This document shows positions 11,028 to 22,604 of a stretch of DNA of 64,000 bases, in pieces; the stretch's first letter is position 1; each line of letters begins with the position of its first letter. This stretch comes from Tridacna crocea. Its lineage: Eukaryota > Mollusca > Bivalvia > Cardiida > Cardiidae. Under the pieces are notes generated by a model that ran no database searches, was not told the origin of the DNA, and was given only the letters and a program-made list of their open reading frames with translations. The stretch is taken from the NCBI GenBank assembly GCA_943736015.1, contig OX031065.1, positions 3,541,501 to 3,605,500 on the forward strand. The letters run 5' to 3'. Position numbers and translations under genes: made by a program.

Positions 11028-12832
11028 TTTGTGGCTTTGGTTCCACCGGGACAAGGCTAGAGCTCAGACCTTTGCAGCCTTGATTCCACTGGGACTAGGA
11101 TAGACCTCAGACCTTAGTGGCCTTGGTTCCACCGGGACTAGGGTAGACCTCAGACTTTGCAGCCTTGGTTCTGCAGGGATCAGAGCTCAGACTTGGCAGC
11201 CTTGGTTCCACTGGGACTAGGCTAGATGTCAGACTTTGCAGCCTTGGTTCAACAGGGACTAGGCTAGAGGCCAGACTTTGCAACCTTGTTTCAACTGGGA
11301 CTGGGCTAGAGCCCAGATGTTGCGACCTTGGTTCCACCGAGACTAGGCTAGAGTCCAGACCCTGCAGCCTTGGCTCGACCAGGACTGCGGTCTGGGTTCG
11401 ACTGGTACTAGGCTGGAACCCAGACTCTGCGACCTTGGTTCGACCTGGACTAGGCTGGCGGACAGACATTGTGACCTTGGTACCACTGGGACTAGGATAG
11501 AACTCAGTCTTTGTTGCCTTGGTTCTTGCCAGACTAAGCTAGAGCCCAGACTTTGTGGCCTTGGTTCGACCGGGCTTGGCTAAAACCTAGACTCTGCAGC
11601 CTTGGTTCGACTGGGACAAGGCCTGGGGCCCAGACTCTGCGGCCTTGGTTATACCAGAACTAGGCTAGAGGTCAGAATTTGTAGCATTGGTTCCACAAGG
11701 ACTAGGCTAGAGGTCAGACGGCTGTTTTGGTTCCATCAGGACTAGGCTAGAGCCCAGACTTGTGGCCTTGGTTCCACCAGGACTAGACTAGAGCCTAGAT
11801 TTTGCTGCCTTGGTTCCATCAGGACTTGGTTAGAGCTCAGACTTTGTGGCCTTGGTTCCACCAGGATGGACGTCACGAAAGTAGAGTCCAAACTTGTACC
11901 TTGGTTCCATCAGGAATAGGCTAGATTTAAGAATATGTGGCCTTGGTTCCATCTGGACTAGGCTAGAGGACAGACTTTGTGGCCTTGGTTCCACCTGGAG
12001 TAATATAGAGGACAGACTTTGTGGCCTTGGTTCCACCAGGATGAACGTCACGAAGGTAGAGTTCAAACTTGTACCTTGGTTCCATCAGGAATAGGCTAGA
12101 GTTAAGAATATGTGGCCTTGGTTCCATCTGGACTAGGCTAGAGGTAAGACTTTGCGGCCTTGGTTCCACCTAGACTAGAGGTCAGACTTTGTGGCCTTGG
12201 TTCCACCAGGAGTAGTATAGAGGACAGACTTTGTGGCCTTGGTTTCATCAGGACTAGAAGTCAGACTCTGTGGGCCTTGGTTCCACCAGGACTAGACAAG
12301 AGGGCAGATTTTGTGGCCTTGGTTTCATCAGGACCAGGATAGAGATAAGAAATAGTGGCCTTAGTTCCACCAAGACTAGGCTACATGTCAGACTTTGTGG
12401 CCTTGGTTCCACCAGGACTAGGCTGGAGCTCAGACCTTTAGGCATTAGTTCCACCAGGACTAGGCCAGATCTAAGACTTTGAGACCATGGTTCCACTAGG
12501 ACTAGGATATAGCTCAGATTTTGTATCCTTGGTTTCATCAGGACCAGGAAAGAGCCAAAAGTTGGTAGCCTTAGTTCCACCAAAGCTAGGCTACATGTCA
12601 GACTTTGTGGCCTTGGCTCCACCAGGACTAAGCTAGAGCTCAGACCTTAAGGCATTAGTTCCACCAGGACTAGGCCAGATCCAAGACTTTGAGACCATGG
12701 TTCCACCAGGACTAGGTTATAGCCCAGACTTTGCGGCCTTGGTTTCATCAGGACTAAGCTCAAGCCCAGACTTTGCGGCCTTAGTTCCACCAGGACTAAG
12801 CTATAGCTCAGACTTGCCCAGTGGGGCACCCT
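11028..12832. repeat. 42-bp minisatellite, about 42 units
   Basis: The unit opens CCTTGGTTCCACCAGGACTA, then GGCTAGAG, a variable 2-3 bp and CAGACTTTGTGG. Because the period is close to a multiple of three, long open frames of the VEPRPQSL type appear on both strands; I do not take these for genes. A higher-order duplication is seen where GGATG(G/A)ACGTCACGAA units recur at about 11863 and 12043. Confidence 0.92.
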
Positions 12833-12964
12833 GGACAAATGCAAATATTCAAGTGAGGATCTTACCTTGGGATTTCATAGTGAAACTCCTGCATTTTCAC
12901 CACTGAGGACTAGCATGAGCCCTTTTCTGAAAGCCTTCACTAAAAGATCTCATATTTTTGTGAT

Positions 12965-13285
12965 GCTGACCACTATGTTATATTTATGGTGTTTAATACC
13001 ATTTTCAACATTACTACAGTTATATGACAGTGTTGGCAGTGGACCTATCAATGGTTTCCTGAGTTTCTTTTAGAAAGTACACCACACAATATTCTCTCCA
13101 AGCCAATGGCACCGTGCTCATACTTATTGTCAAAAACATTGTCAGCTGTGAGAGAGGAATGAATCCTGTAGCAATCAATGACTATCATCTATCCTTGGGG
13201 AAAGAAATTGGCCAAGACAGGGATCAAGCAGAGACCTTCTGCTCTCAAGTCCTGTACATTACAGACTGAGCTTCCAGCTTTTTCT
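12965..13285 (-). mobile_element. tRNA-derived SINE, family A
   Basis: Left edge is the tail (ATTTATGGTGTTTAATACC). Body at about 13150 has GAGAGAGGAATGAATCCTG. The right edge is tRNA-like (ACAGACTGAGCTTCCAGC). Confidence 0.7.
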
Positions 13286-13323
13286 CGGAATTATGTGGTA
13301 AAGGGTTTATATAGATTATTTAA

Positions 13324-13551
13324 TTAACCCATTACCACACAATCCCTACTTTTGGCGACCCTGAGAAAGAAGCCTTTAGAGAACATTGTGAGAAAAGGAA
13401 AAAATGCTGCTAACCAGCATTTTCTCCTTTTCCCAGAATGTTTTCTACTCTTCACAAAACAAATTTCAAATTTTCAGTCACTTTTATCTTGTCGTCTGCA
13501 AATGCTTTCGATTTGGACAAACTAAAAATTTGTCATTTGGTAATGTGTTAA
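13324..13551 (+). mobile_element. MITE M1
   Basis: TTAA on both sides; full length. Confidence 0.92.
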
Positions 13552-13737
13552 GGGTCAAAAAAGTTGTCTGCCAAAAGGGTACAAAATGATAGAGAAAAAA
13601 TGATAAGGTTAATGTAATAGACTGTCTCTCTCTGTAAAAATCCTGCCTTTTTTGATCCAGCCCGGGCTTTTCTGGTTCCATTCATAGAGACAGGTACTGA
13701 CTTTCTCCACACTTCTTTATATTGACAGCTTTTTTTT

Positions 13738-13960
13738 TTACCCCCTTTTTTTTAAACAAACAATCTCTGGTTTTTACGATCCTGAGATCAAAGCCCTTTA
13801 AAAACATTGTGGGAAAAGAAGAAAATGCTGATAACCAGCATTTTCTCCTTTTCCCACAATTTTTTCTAATTTTTCAATTTTTGAATAACATATATTCTGT
13901 CATCTGCAAGTGCCTTCAATTTGTACTTGCCTAACATTTTGTTGTTTGGAAAAGAGTTAA
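13738..13960 (+). mobile_element. MITE M4
   Basis: Left end blurred by T runs; AAACAATCTCTGGTTTTTAC. Right TTAA intact. Confidence 0.82.
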
Positions 13961-14299
13961 TCTCGTATACTAAATAATCCTGAGTTTTAATGAGTGGGAT
14001 AAACTTTTAAAAAACATTGTGGGATAAGAAGAAAATAATGTTGTAAGTCAGCATTCATAATTGTGTGGTAACAAGTAAACTCTCTACCCAACACATCAAA
14101 GTTTCAACATCCCTGGGAAACAGTCTTTTGAAAACATTGTGGGAGAAAAGGAGAAAATCCTCATAACCTGCATTGTATCTTTTTCAACAATGTTTTCTAC
14201 CCTATCAAAGACCGAAATCATCTGAGCTAAATTTACTTTGTTTTCTGCAAATGCTTCCAATTTGATCTAGTCCAAAATTTTATTGTTTGTAAAGAGTTA
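13957..14299 (+). mobile_element. Two worn MITE M1 copies
   Basis: 13957-14088 shares its left TTAA with the preceding copy and has lost most of the right half. 14086-14299 is fuller, with TTTGAAAACATTGTGGGAG and CAACAATGTTTTCTACCC. Confidence 0.65.
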
Positions 14300-14457
14300 C
14301 CATATTTGTTAAAGAAAATGAAGTAACTCAATGAATGGGATTTGTCAGTGGAGATTACAAAAGGCTTCTTTTTCAGGCCCTGGGGTATAAAAAACATGTA
14401 ACTTGATCAGTGAAAGAACACCCTTTTGAGCAGTGAATAAACCCAATAGACATTTAG

Positions 14458-14896
14458 CACTTTAACAAAGAACAAACTTTTAGACTGGTCCAATTTAACC
14501 CTTTACCAAATGACAAAATTTTAGACTGGTCCAAACTCAAAGCACTTGCAGAGGACAAAATAAATTTAACTCAAAACTTGAAATTTGTTTTTAGCAGGGT
14601 AGAAAACATTGTGGGAAAAGGAGAAAATGCTGGTTACCAGCATTTTCTCCTTTCCCCACAATGTTTTCAAAAGGCTTCTATCTCAGCGCCGTAAAAACCA
14701 GGAAAAGGGTTATAAATAGCTGCAGATGACAAATTAAATGTGAATCAAAAATTGAAATTAGTTTGTGGAAGGATAGAAAACATAATGGGAAAAGGAAAAA
14801 ATGCTGATTACCAGCATTTTCTTCTTTCCCCATCATGTTTTCAAAAGCTTTCTCTCTCAGGGTTGTTAAAAGTTGGCAATGTGTGGTAAAGATTAA
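14458..14896 (-). mobile_element. MITE M1, host of a nested copy
   Basis: Left piece AACAAACTTTTAGACTGGTC (14468-14494) continues after the inner copy as AAATAGCTGCAGATGACAAA, exactly where consensus has GTCCAAATT…GCAGACGAC. Confidence 0.78.
14495..14712 (-). mobile_element. MITE M1, nested
   Basis: TTAA on the left, TTAT on the right; complete palindrome at 14604-14668. Confidence 0.88.
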
Positions 14897-14904
14897 AATG
14901 TAAG

Positions 14905-17590
14905 TTTTCGGTCACTTTTGTCTAGAGTGTTTTAGATAGGTGGACAGTGTAGAGAAGGTTGATTTTGGCTAAAGTGTTTTAGATACGTAGACAGTGAACA
15001 GTAAGTTGCTTTTGTCTAAGGTGTTTATAGATGGGTGGACAGTGTAGGGCAGGTTGCATTCGTCTAAACTGTTTTAGATAGGTGGATAGTGTAGAGAAGG
15101 TTGATTTTGGCTAAAGTGTTTTAGATAGGTAGACAGTAAACAGTAAGTTACTTTTGTCTAAGGTGTTTATAGATGGGTGGACAGTGTAGAGCAGGTTGCT
15201 TTCGTCTAAACTGTTTTAGATAGGTGGACAGTGTAGAGCAGATTGATTTTGGCTAAAGTGTTTCAGATAGGTAGACAGTGAACAGTAGGTTGCTTTTGTC
15301 TAAAATGTTTATAGATAGGTGGACAGTGTAGAGCAGGTTGCATTCGTCTAAACTGTTTTAGATAGGTGGACAGTGTAGAGCAGGTTGATTTTGGCTAATG
15401 AGTTTTAGATAGGTAGACAGTGAACAGTAGGATGCTTTTGTTTAAGGTGTTTATAGATGGGTGGACAGTGTAGAGCAGGTTGCTTTTTGGCTAAAGTGTT
15501 TTAGATAGGTGGACAATGTAGAGCAAGTTGATTTTTGTCTATAGCGTTTTGGATGGGTGGACAGTGTAGAGCAGATTTCCTTTTGGCTAAATTGTTTTAG
15601 ATAGGTGGAATGTATAGAGCAGGTTGTTTTTTGTCTACAGTGTTTTGGATGGGTGGACAGTGTAGAGCACGTTTCCTTTTGGCTAAAGTGTTTAAGATAG
15701 GTGGACATTTCTGGCTACAGTGTTTTAGATAGGTGAACAGTGAAGAGCAAGCTGCTTTTGTCGACAGTGTTTATAGATAGGTGGACAGTGTAGAGCAGGT
15801 TGATTTTTGTCCACAGTGTTTTAGATAGGAGGACAGTGTAGAGCAGGTCGCTTTTGGCTAAAGTGTTTTAGATAAGTGGACAATGTAGAGCATATTGATT
15901 TTTGTGTACATTGCTTTAGACAGGAGGAGAGTGTAGAGCAAGTTGCTTTTGTCTAAAGTCTTTTAAATAGGTATACAGTGTACAGATTGAGTTTTGACTA
16001 AAGTGTTTTAGATAATTGGACAGTGTAGAGGAGGTTGATTTTTGTCCACAGTGTTTTAGATAGTTGGACAGTGTTGAGCAGGTTGAGCAGGTCGCTTTTG
16101 GCTAAAGTGTGTCAGATATGTGGACAGTGTAGAGCAGGTCGCTTTTGGCTAAAGTGTATTAGATAGGTGGACAATGTAGAGCAGGTCGCTTTTGTCTAAA
16201 GTGTTTTAGATAAGTGGACAGTGTAGAGCAAGTTGCTTTTGTCTAAAGTATTTATGGATAGATGGACAGTGTAGAGCAGGTCGCTTTTGTCTACAGTGGC
16301 TTAGATAGGTGGATAGTGTGGAGCAAGTTGCTTTTGTCTAAAGTGTATATAGAGAGGTGGACAGTGTAGAGCAGGTCGCTTTTGTCTGAAGTGTTTATAG
16401 ATAGATGGACAGTGTAGAGCAGGTCGCTTTTGTCTGAAGTATTTATAGATAGATGGACAGTGTAGAGCAGGTTGCATTGTCTACAGAGTTTAAGATAGGT
16501 GGACAGTGTATAGCAAGTCGCTTTTGGCTAAAGTGTTTTAGATAGGTGGACAGTGAAGAGCAGGTCACTTTTGGCTAAAGTGTTTTAGATAGGTGGACAG
16601 TGTAAAGGGAATTGCTTTTGGCTAAAGTGTTTTAGATAGGTGGACAGTTTAGAGCAGGTTGATTTTGGCTAAATCGTTTATAGATAGGTGAACAGCGTAC
16701 AGCAGGTTGCTTTTGTCTTATCTAGAATGTTTTAAATAGGTGAACAGTGTACTGCAGGTTGTTTTTGTCTTCAGTGTTTCAGATAGGTGGATAGGGTAGA
16801 TTGAAGAACAAACAGCATGTTTTATGCAGTCTGATCTTAATCTGCACTGACCACAAGGCAAATCTAGTGGCATGTTTATAGCTAATTTTGTCTAAAGTAT
16901 TTTAGACATGTGTACAATGTAGACCAGGTTGTTTTTGTCTAAAGTGCTTAAGAAAGGTGGAAAGGGTAGAGCAGGTTAGTTTTTGTCTAAAGTGTTCTAT
17001 ATAGGTGAACAGTGTAGAGCAGGTTGTTTTTTGTCTAATGTATTTTAGATAGGTGGACAGTGTAGAGCAGGTTGTTTTTGTCTAGATGTTTTAGATAGCA
17101 ATACAGTGTAGAGGAAGTTGTTTTTGTCTGATGTGTTTTAGATGGCTGGACAATGTAGAGCAGGCTGCTTTTGTCTAAAGTGTTTTAGAGAGGTGGACAG
17201 TATAAAGTAGGTTGCTTTTGTCTAAAGTTTTTCAGTTAATAGAACAGTGTAGAGCAGGCTGCTTTTGCCTAAAGTGTTTTGGAGAGGTAGACAGTATAAA
17301 GTAGGTTGCTTTTGTCTGAAGTGTTTCAGTTAGTATAACAGTGTAGAGCAGGTTGATTTTGTCTAAAGCATTGCAGATAGGTGGACAGTGTAGATCACTG
17401 CTTTAGTCTAAGGTGGATAGTGTAGAACACTGCTTTAGTCTAAGGTGGATAGTGTAGAGCAAGTTGCTTTGCCTAAAGCGTACGATGGGTGGACAATTTG
17501 GAGCAGGCTGCCGAACATGTTTTAGATAGGTGGCCAGTGTAAGGCAGGCTGCTTTTGTCTGAAGTGTTCAGATAGGTGGATGGGGTATAT
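14905..17590. repeat. 46-47 bp satellite array, about 57 units
   Basis: The unit opens TTTTAGATAGGTGGACAGTG, then TAGAGCAGGTTGCTTTTG and (G/T)CTAAAGTG. Two M5-like segments sit at 16799-16885 and 17585-17695. Confidence 0.93.
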
Positions 17591-17695
17591 CAAAGAGCAA
17601 ACAACATGTTTTATGCAGTCTGATCCGATTCTACACTGACCACAAGGCAACTTTAGTGGTGGAAAGCCCTCCAAGGGTAAAGGGTTTAAGCCTAT
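17585..17695. repeat. M5 right-half fragment at the array edge
   Basis: TTTTATGCAGTCTGATC, TCTACACTGACCACAAGGC and GGGTAAAGGGTTTA correspond to the right arm and terminus of an M5-like element. A similar piece interrupts the array at 16799-16885. Confidence 0.6.
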
Positions 17696-17793
17696 TTGTT
17701 TTACAATTTTTTGCAAGAGACACAAATTCAGTTATTCTAATTGTGGGGAGAGATTCAATATTTAGATTACTTTATTGAGGTTCCTAATTTGGC

Positions 17794-18012
17794 TTAAACC
17801 TTTACCACACAATCCTTACTTTTAACGACCTTGGGGAAGAAACCTTTAGAAAAAATTAGGGGAAAAGGAGAAAATGATGGTAACCAGCGTTTTCTCCTTT
17901 TCCCACAGTGTTTCCTACCCTTTCAGAAATGAATTCCACAATTTGAGCTACAAATATTTTTTCTTCTTTTCAATTTTAACAATCCTAAAACTGTTGTTCT
18001 GTAAAGAGTTAA
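17794..18012 (+). mobile_element. MITE M1
   Basis: Shares its right TTAA with the M2 copy that follows. Confidence 0.9.
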
Positions 18013-18267
18013 CCCTTTACCCCATAAGGCATTTCTATGATTTCTCTAATTGACCCTAAATAACAGCAAGGATGAAGCCATTTCTTATGTTTATATGACA
18101 CCTTTTGATAGTGTAGAAAACATTGTGGCAACTTTTAATAGTGTAGAAAACATTGTGACAAAAGGTGAAATTGCTTGTCACGAGCAATTTCACCTTTTGC
18201 CACAATGTTTTCCAAAGGCTCCTACAAGCAATGCAGAGAAGTGAGTATCTATGGAATAAAGGGTTAA
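18009..18267 (-). mobile_element. MITE M2
   Basis: Left end CCCCATAAGGCATTTCTATG, right end …ATCTATGGAATAAAGGG. The palindrome uses GTGACAAAAGGTGAAATTGC. Contains a short direct duplication of AGTGTAGAAAACATTGTG. Confidence 0.9.
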
Positions 18268-18512
18268 GATGGAAATGTCAAGGCTTGTTGGGCAGATTTA
18301 TATTATGAATTGAGAAGGAGGTTTAATGCACCTAAAGAAAGTATCCACCCTGTCTGCCTGTACAGTCCACACAGGATCATCTGAACAATGACATTTTACT
18401 TCTGGGAAAAAATTCTCTATGACAAAAAACCAGTCTACTTCATGACTCTTTTGGTTATTATAGAAGTTGGATTTCATGGAACAAGAATCACAATTGTGAT
18501 GAAATGCTTGAT

Positions 18513-18741
18513 TTTACCCTTTCCCAAACAATACCTGGTTTTTGCGGGCCAGGAATAGAAGCCTTTTGAAAACATTGTGGGAAAAGGAGAAAATGCTGAT
18601 AACCGGCATTTTCTCCTTTTCCCACAAGGTGTTCTACCCTATTATATAGAAAAATCATCCTTTTAGCAACTGGTAATTTGTCATCTGCAAAATGCTTTCA
18701 ATTTGGTCTGGTCCAAAATTTGCCAATTGGGAAAGGGTTAA
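18513..18741 (+). mobile_element. MITE M4
   Basis: Left target TTTA, right TTAA shared with the next copy. Confidence 0.88.
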
Positions 18742-18935
18742 CCCTTTACAAGAAGGCAAAATTTTGGCCTTGTCTGAATTGAAAGCATTTGCAGACAATA
18801 ACTTCAGTGTGGCTTCAATAGAGCAAATTACCTTTGATATGCTGGTTACCAGCATTTTCTCCTTTTCCCACATGGTTTTCAAAAGGTTTCTTTACTAGGG
18901 GTGTCAAAAGTCAGCATTTTGTGGTATAGGATTAA
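18738..18935 (-). mobile_element. MITE M1 lacking part of the left palindrome arm
   Basis: The left arm has lost about 25 bp (…CCTTTGATATGCTGGTTACC). The right arm is complete. Confidence 0.85.
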
Positions 18936-18939
18936 TGCA

Positions 18940-19085
18940 TCATGGAGATTGATTAATTGATTTTATGGTGTTTAATGCAAAATCTACCATTATTTCAGTT
19001 ATATTACCGTGGCCAGTGCATCTATTCATGCATTCCTAGGGTTTCTGTTACCCCATATTACTCAAACAAATCAACATAAAATGAA
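18940..19085 (-). mobile_element. SINE family A, tail fragment
   Basis: ATTGATTTTATGGTGTTTAA, then GCATTCCTAGGGTTTCTGTTACC. Confidence 0.6.
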
Positions 19086-19499
19086 TGACCTCTATTACCA
19101 TGTATTACACGCTTGAATTTGTCCAAAACTGGCTTCGGCTTGTGTCGACTACATGCGGATCTATGTGAACATTCTTCAACTCTTTATACCGCTTATTGAT
19201 TCATCATGTCTATCATGCACATTTAAAATACTTGAAATAAACCTGAATTTGTTAGTTTGAATAGATTAAACATGGCGGGTGACATTGATCCAAGATGCAC
19301 TTCTGTACAGTCTGATCCTGACCTATGTCATCTGCAAACGTTTCTTATTTTGAAAATGACACAGTTAGGGTCAAACCCAACATTTACCATTAACAGAGTT
19401 TCCATATCATCCTATTATACACGATGATATGATTATTTACTCTTTAACTATTCCATGCATAAAGGTCAATTTCAGGTCAATTTATTCCAGTAATACTTG

Positions 19500-19820
19500 A
19501 TACAATATTCTTCAAAAGCCAGTTTCACCTTTCCCACATAACCATCAATGAAAAAGCTATCAGCAGTGAGTTTTAACGACCCTGAGAAAGAGGCCTTTTG
19601 AAAACATTGAGAAGGCAGGTCGCTGGTTAGATTCCCCGCTCTGCCAATTTCTTTCCAAGGATTGGTGATGTGGGAAAGCAGCCAGGGCCTTGAAAAGAAA
19701 ATTGTGTGGACTACTGGCAAAAAAAAACTCCAGGAAAGCATGGATAGGTGCACTGCTAGCCATGATGTAACTGAAATAATGTTGAAAATGGTGTTTAACA
19801 CCATATAGTCCATAAATCTT
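19500..19820 (+). mobile_element. Left MITE piece followed by SINE family A
   Basis: 19560-19608 is M1 (AACGACCCTGAGAAAGAGGC). From about 19613 a SINE begins with a B-box-like GGTTAGATTCC and ends GGTGTTTAACACCATATAG. Confidence 0.6.
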
Positions 19821-19876
19821 CCCAAAGTTATTAAACTGATTGAATCTATGGCATTTCACAGTGTTTTCAACGTCAT

Positions 19877-20048
19877 TTCAGCTGTAGTTCTTTTGTCCAT
19901 ATTTTCCTTTAATTCATTTTACCAATACTTCACTTCAGCCATAGTTCTCTTGTCCATATTTTCCTTTAATTCATGTTACCAACACTTCATTTCAGCCATA
20001 GTTCTCTTGTCCATATTTTCCTTTAATTCATTTTACCAATACTTCACA
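19877..20048. repeat. 57-bp tandem repeat, three units
   Basis: TTCAGCCATAGTTCTCTTGT, then CCATATTTTCCTTTAATTCA and TTTTACCAATACTTCAC, three times with few changes. Confidence 0.9.
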
Positions 20049-20126
20049 CAAAAATTGTTCCAGAGTCCATGGCTGCTTTTCAACAGAACCATTGATGAAA
20101 CAACTAGAGCTATCACTGAATGTGAC

Positions 20127-20356
20127 TTAACCCTTTACCACATGGCAAAATTTTAGACCCATCCAAATTGAAAGCATCTGAAGATAAAAAATTTCACAGT
20201 GGCTCAAATTATGCAATTTTGTTTTGATAGGGTAGAAAACTTTGTGGGAAAAGGAGAAAATGCTGGTTACCAGCATTTTCTCCTTTTCCCACAATGTTTT
20301 CAAAAGGCTTTTTCCTCAGAGGCGTCAAAAGTCGTCATTGTGAGGTAAAGGATTAA
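20127..20356 (-). mobile_element. MITE M1
   Basis: TTAA on both sides; complete palindrome around 20236-20300. Confidence 0.92.
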
Positions 20357-20600
20357 TACCCCTGCCAGCGCTTTGACAGATACAGGCAATTACCAGTATT
20401 TTGTGCACAGACAGACGCAAGGAAACATGGACAGACACACAGACGGATAGAGAGGCTGATTCCAGTATACCCCTGCCAGCGCTTTGACAGATACAGGCAA
20501 TTACCAGTATTTTGTACACAGACAGACGCAAGGAAATATGGACAGACACACAGACGGATAGACAGGCTGATTCCAGCATACCCATGAAAACATTTGTTTT
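20357..20600. repeat. 111-bp tandem duplication, GACA-rich dispersed repeat
   Basis: TACCCCTGCCAGCGCTTTGA recurs at a 111-bp spacing, each copy ending in GACAGACACACAGACGGATA. Related to the repeats at 32517, 44325 and 46785. Confidence 0.8.
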
Positions 20601-20614
20601 GCAGGGATATGACG

Positions 20615-20758
20615 ATCAGAGATGAGAGAGCAATGAACCTTGTGGCCATGACTACAATCAGTCACTGGAGAGAAACCCGCCGAACTGGGGATTTGAACCA
20701 GTAAAACCCTACTCTCAAGTCCTGTGTGCTACTAACTGTGCTACCGAGGCTAAAATTC
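20615..20758 (-). mobile_element. SINE head fragment, tRNA-like
   Basis: On the minus strand it reads a box-A-like AGCCTCGGTAGCACAGTTAG and a box-B-like GGTTCAAATCCCC. Confidence 0.6.
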
Positions 20759-20983
20759 CACTGCTGTTGCCAAATTCAAGCTTTCAAAGGGTTGATGACC
20801 TTATTTGGTAAATGGTCAGAATTTACGGTGGATTCAAAGTGGCTCTAATGCCATAGAGGTCTAATCAATCCCAACATCAAGGAAAAATCAGATAAAAAAA
20901 GAAACAGAGAAGTTAAAATAGACTTAGAGGCAATAACTTTAATACCATGGTAACACAGATTGGCATCATGCTGTCTTGCACTT

Positions 20984-21210
20984 TTAACCCTTTACCAGAC
21001 GACAAAATTTTAGACCTGTCCAAATTGAAAGCATTTGCAGACAACAAAATAAATGTGGCTCAGAAATTGAAATTTGTTTTAGGACAGGTAGAAAAATTTG
21101 TGGGAAAAGGAGAAAATGCTGGTTACCATCATTTTCTCCTTTTCGCACAATGTTTCCATAAGGCTTTTTTCTCAGGGTCGATAAAAGTTGGGATTCTGTG
21201 TTAGAGTTAA
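20984..21210 (-). mobile_element. MITE M1, chain member 1
   Basis: Right TTAA is shared with the next element. Confidence 0.92.
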
Positions 21211-21437
21211 TCCTTTACCAACTGGGAAAAATTATCCACCATTCCAAATTGAAGGCATTTGCTGATGAAAAAACACTTGTAAATCAACAATTAAAATTTC
21301 ATCTAAGAGTGGTAAAAAACACTGTGTGGAAAAGGAGAAAATACTGGTTACCAGCATTTTCTCCTTTTCCAACAATGATTTTAAAAGGCTTCATCTGAAG
21401 GGTTGTTAAAAGTCTGGTAAGTGTGGTAAAGATTTAA
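21207..21437 (-). mobile_element. MITE M1, chain member 2
   Basis: Carries CACTGTGTGGAAAAGGAG; both TTAA sites shared. Confidence 0.9.
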
Positions 21438-21646
21438 CCCATCACCACACAATCCCTACTTTTGACAATCCGAGAAAGAAGCCTTTAGCAAACACTGTAC
21501 ATTGTAAAAAAGGAGAAAATGCTGGTAACCAATGTTTTCTACTCTTCACAAAACAAATTTCAAATTTTCAGTCACTTTTATTTTATCGTCTGCAAATACT
21601 CTTGATTTGGACAAGCCTAAAATATTGCCGTTTGGTAAAAAGTTGA
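21434..21646 (+). mobile_element. MITE M1, chain member 3
   Basis: Right palindrome arm shortened (GGTAACCAATGTTTTCTAC). Right target TTGA. Confidence 0.88.
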
Positions 21647-21869
21647 CTCTTTACCAAATGACAACATTTTGGACTTTACCAATTTCAAAGCTGTTGCAGG
21701 TGACAAACTGAATGACGCTCACTTGATGAAATTTGCCTCTCTAAGGGTGGAAAACATTGTGAGAAAAGGAAAAAATATTTGTTACCAGCATAATTTCCTT
21801 TTCCCTCAATATTTTCACAAGCCTTCTCCCTCAAGGTCATTAAAACAGAATTGTTTGGTATAGGTTTAA
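21643..21869 (-). mobile_element. MITE M1, chain member 4
   Basis: TTGA on the left, TTAA on the right; palindrome with several mismatches. Confidence 0.88.
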
Positions 21870-22064
21870 AAGAACTTGAGGAAATAAGATTTTCAAATAT
21901 TGTGGGAAAAGGAGAAAGCTGGTAACCAGTATTTTCTCCATTTCCAAAAGTTTTTCTGAGCCATATAAAGAACAATCCTATCACTTGAATTACAGTTCAT
22001 ATGTCATCTGTAAATGCACTGAAATTCAAGAAGTCTACAATTTTGTTGTCTGGTAAAGGGTTAA
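21866..22064 (+). mobile_element. MITE M1, chain member 5
   Basis: Left terminus truncated; right end GGTAAAGGGTTAA intact. Confidence 0.82.
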
Positions 22065-22156
22065 TCTAGTTTTGCATATCACAGAATACAGATTTCTACC
22101 AGCAATCTTATATAATGCATACATTTTTCTTTATGGGTATGACTGAACTGAATTAT

Positions 22157-22386
22157 TTAACTCTTTACCAAATGACAAATTTCATAGACTGGTCCAAATT
22201 GAAAGCATTTGCAGAAAACAAAATAAATGCGACTGAAAAATTGAAATTTGGTTTGGGAAGGTTCAAAAACATTGTGGGAAAAGGAGAACATGCTGGTTAC
22301 TAGCATTTTCTTCTTTTCCAACAATGTTTTTAACAAGCTTCTTTCTCACGGTCGTTAAAAGTCAGGATTGTGTGGGAAAGAGTTAA
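22157..22386 (-). mobile_element. MITE M1
   Basis: TTAA on both sides; full length. Confidence 0.92.
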
Positions 22387-22427
22387 ACTGAAATTAAATG
22401 AGCAATATGAACATGTACAAACAGAAT

Positions 22428-22595
22428 TTCCTACAGAATCCTGAGTTTTAATGACCCTGACCAGAATAGCTTCTGAAAATATTTTGAAAAAGGAGAAAAT
22501 ACTGCTGACTATCTTTTTCTCCTTTTCCCAAAATGTTTTCAAAAGCCTTCTTCCTACAAGTTGTTAAAGCTTGGGATAGCATGGTACAAGAGTAA
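22428..22595 (+). mobile_element. MITE M1, degenerate
   Basis: AATCCTGAGTTTTAATGACC and a mismatched palindrome. Directly precedes the LRRCC1 3' array. Confidence 0.6.
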
Positions 22596-22604
22596 CTTTA
22601 TCAC

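Noticed and set aside
11107-12622. Long repetitive open frames (VEPRPQSL…) in the 42-bp array
   Set aside because: They occur on both strands and follow the repeat period; no gene structure.
15451-15708. Open frame of repeated ST(Y/H)(L/P)KH residues
   Set aside because: Artefact of the 46-bp satellite read across near-frame units; no start context or conservation.
20984-22064. CRISPR-like spaced repeats
   Set aside because: Units are about 220 bp, palindromic and TTAA-bounded, in a eukaryotic intron-rich context.
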